From JAYZDP01 sp036337765 (GTDB lineage Bacteria; Acidobacteriota; Thermoanaerobaculia; Multivoradales; Multivoraceae), in the NCBI GenBank assembly GCA_036337765.1, contig JAYZDP010000179.1, forward strand, positions 1-6,677: a stretch of 6,677 nucleotides of DNA, written 5' to 3'. Shown piece after piece: positions 5,607 to 6,677 of this stretch. How positions within the stretch are numbered: the first letter of the stretch is position 1; every line of letters begins with the position of its first letter. Made by a program: the position numbers and the translations under genes. The notes below the pieces were generated by a model. The model was not told the DNA's origin. It saw nothing but the letters and a program-made list of their open reading frames with translations, and searched no databases.

Positions 5607-6256
5607 GCGGTAGCGAAGAGCACAGCTACTTCAAGGCTATCGAGGTCGCGTTCGTAAGGTTGCGAGGCGCGCCCCTGCTGTTGTCGCCGGCCGATTGGAA
5701 GGTGGCCCAGGGCTGGCGCGACGAGGGCATGCCGGTCGACTTCGTCATCGAGGCACTGAGCGAGGTCTTCGAGCGTCGGCGGGAGCGGGAAGCCGAAGAG
5801 CGGGTCTCGAGCCTTCGCTACTGCGCTGCACCGGTGAAGGCGGCGTGGCGACACCAGCAGGAGCTGCTCGGCCCTGCACGGCGACAGCCGGCCCCTGCGC
5901 TCGACGTCGGCCAGCGGCTGGTGGCGCTCGCCGATTCGCTACCCGCGAGCTGGGGACCGTCGGCCAGCATCGCCGGGTGGGTTAGACAGCTCGAGGGAAC
6001 TGCGAGCGAGGTGGAGGTGCGGCTCGAACAGCTGGACGATGAGATGCTCGCGATGGCGTGGGCGGGGATCGACCAGGAGGGGCGGGACGAGCTTGACGAC
6101 AGCCTTCGCGAGGGGGTCGGGCGGCTGTCGAGCCGGCTGGCCGGAGTAGAGCTGGACCATGCGAGGCGACTTCTGCGCGCGCGGCGTGTGCGTCGAAAGC
6201 TGGGTCTACCGGTACTGTCGTTGTTTGCCGGACCGCCGATCGAGGAACCAGACTGA
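5603..6256 (+). CDS. uncharacterised alpha-helical protein with an apparent CTG start
   Basis: I cannot assign a function to this 217-residue protein. It is soluble by appearance, with no signal peptide or membrane segment. The N-terminal half (about 9-82) looks like a compact helical domain with the pattern YFKAIEVAFVRLRG, LSPADWKVAQGWRDEGMPV, a charged helix rich in Arg and Glu (57-67), then SLRYCAAPVKAAW. A Gln/Pro-rich linker (about 85-100) leads to a second helical half rich in Glu, Asp and Arg that ends in a basic helix (HARRLLRARRVRRK). I have the impression that similar proteins occur downstream of coaX in other high-GC genomes, but cannot verify it. The start is inferred: the frame has AAGGA seven bases before CTG 5603, which overlaps the coaX stop as CTGA, and the domain appears to begin right after it. 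Alternatives are GTG 5480 (127-base overlap with coaX, unlikely) and TTG 5660, which would cut into the first helix. The gene itself is well supported by length and by clean frame use. Confidence 0.75.
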   Translation: MSGSEEHSYFKAIEVAFVRLRGAPLLLSPADWKVAQGWRDEGMPVDFVIEALSEVFERRREREAEERVSSLRYCAAPVKAAWRHQQELLGPARRQPAPALDVGQRLVALADSLPASWGPSASIAGWVRQLEGTASEVEVRLEQLDDEMLAMAWAGIDQEGRDELDDSLREGVGRLSSRLAGVELDHARRLLRARRVRRKLGLPVLSLFAGPPIEEPD

Positions 6257-6294
6257 ACGGCTAGACCCGAGGCGGGGATCACGTCCTCCTCCGT

Positions 6295-6677
6295 GTGGAC
6301 CGGCGTCATTCCGCCGCCTGGGCGGCACTCGCCGCTTGGCTGGGCCTGATCGGGGCCACGGTCTCGCGTCACACGCTGTGGCCACTGTGGGTGTTGCTGG
6401 CGGCGCTGGGCGTGGGGCTGCGCCGCGGCTCAGGCCGCTGGCTCGCGATCCTCGCTCTGGCTGCGCTGTGGGCTCAGTGGCGGTGGATCGAGCCGCTGCG
6501 CAGGGCTCCGGCTCTTCGCCCGGATCTGCCGGTGGCCGCCTTCGCCGAGGTCGTAGGGCCGTGGGGCCAGGCGGGCTATGGCATCACCGTGCGGGCCGTG
6601 GCCAGCCGTATCGAGCAGCGCGGAAGGATCGTTTCGGCGCGAATCCCCTTGCGGGTCTTTGTCGCCTCGACGGCAAT
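6295..6677 (+). CDS. comEC: multi-pass membrane protein, probable ComEC/Rec2 DNA-uptake channel N-terminus (3' partial)
   Basis: The frame stays open for 127 codons to the window end. Residues 7-21, 27-42 and 47-62 are three closely spaced hydrophobic segments rich in Leu, Ala and Trp. They are followed by a soluble, beta-rich stretch (VAAFAEVVGPWGQAGYGITV, then VASRIEQRGRIVSARIPLRVFV). That layout, short helices then an OB-like domain with a repeated V-rich strand pattern, matches the DUF4131 region at the N-terminus of ComEC, the inner-membrane channel that carries single-stranded DNA into the cytoplasm in transformation. The diagnostic competence domain and the metallo-beta-lactamase-like domain would lie beyond the window, so the call rests on architecture only. 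GTG 6295 is the only standard start after the in-frame TAG at 6262; the GTG two bases earlier is in a frame that stops after 18 codons. No good ribosome site is near, as the purine-rich GGCGGGG at 6271-6277 is 17 bases away. It lies 38 bases after the preceding gene. Confidence 0.55.
   Translation, partial: MDRRHSAAWAALAAWLGLIGATVSRHTLWPLWVLLAALGVGLRRGSGRWLAILALAALWAQWRWIEPLRRAPALRPDLPVAAFAEVVGPWGQAGYGITVRAVASRIEQRGRIVSARIPLRVFVASTA

Noticed and set aside
6293..6295. GTG 6293 as start of the membrane protein
   Set aside because: Its frame reaches a stop after 18 codons; GTG 6295 opens the frame that runs to the window end.
1..6677. Mobile elements, CRISPR repeats, tRNA/rRNA genes, phage or defence genes
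   Set aside because: No inverted or direct repeat, transposase or integrase motif, tRNA-like fold or repeat array was seen; all genes share strand and base composition.

Overview
This is a GC-rich, fully bacterial stretch with genes packed head to tail on the + strand. No RNA gene, mobile element, CRISPR array or long non-coding stretch is visible. The gene set suggests a Gram-negative-type bacterium with an envelope protease, sigma-54 regulation and B12-dependent acyl-CoA chemistry. The style (NtrX-like regulator, free-standing mutase subunits, CoaX rather than CoaA, very tight spacing) reminds me of Acidobacteriota or a neighbouring deep-branching phylum. That placement is an impression, not a demonstrated assignment.

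Layout: (1) 2-388, the C-terminal PDZ part of a Do/HtrA-family periplasmic serine protease whose catalytic part lies upstream of the window. (2) 419-1810, a complete NtrC/NtrX-type sigma-54-dependent response regulator. (3) 1807-3549, the large subunit of a B12-dependent acyl-CoA mutase, overlapping the regulator by four bases. (4) 3620-4036, the separate B12-binding small subunit. (5) 4054-4821, a biotin protein ligase without a DNA-binding domain. (6) 4818-5606, type III pantothenate kinase, overlapping birA by four bases. (7) 5603-6256, an unrecognised alpha-helical protein that apparently starts at a CTG codon. (8) 6295 to the window end, the N-terminus of a multi-pass membrane protein that looks like ComEC/Rec2.

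The most informative observation is in the mutase. It would routinely be called methylmalonyl-CoA mutase, but the two residues that distinguish substrates in this family are Phe109 and Gln228, where methylmalonyl-CoA mutase has Tyr and Arg. Phe/Gln is the isobutyryl-CoA mutase pattern, so the substrate is more likely a monocarboxylic branched acyl-CoA.

Functionally, genes 3-6 all bear on CoA-thioester metabolism: a mutase that rearranges acyl-CoAs, the ligase that activates biotin-dependent (often acyl-CoA) carboxylases, and the first committed enzyme of CoA synthesis. The sigma-54 regulator is translationally coupled to the mutase, but no partner histidine kinase and no mutase G-protein chaperone lies in the window. 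Three junctions use the same NTGA four-base stop/start overlap with three different start codons (GTG, ATG, CTG), which supports co-translation. I found no clearly novel system. The window is mostly metabolic core genes, with a few points worth checking.
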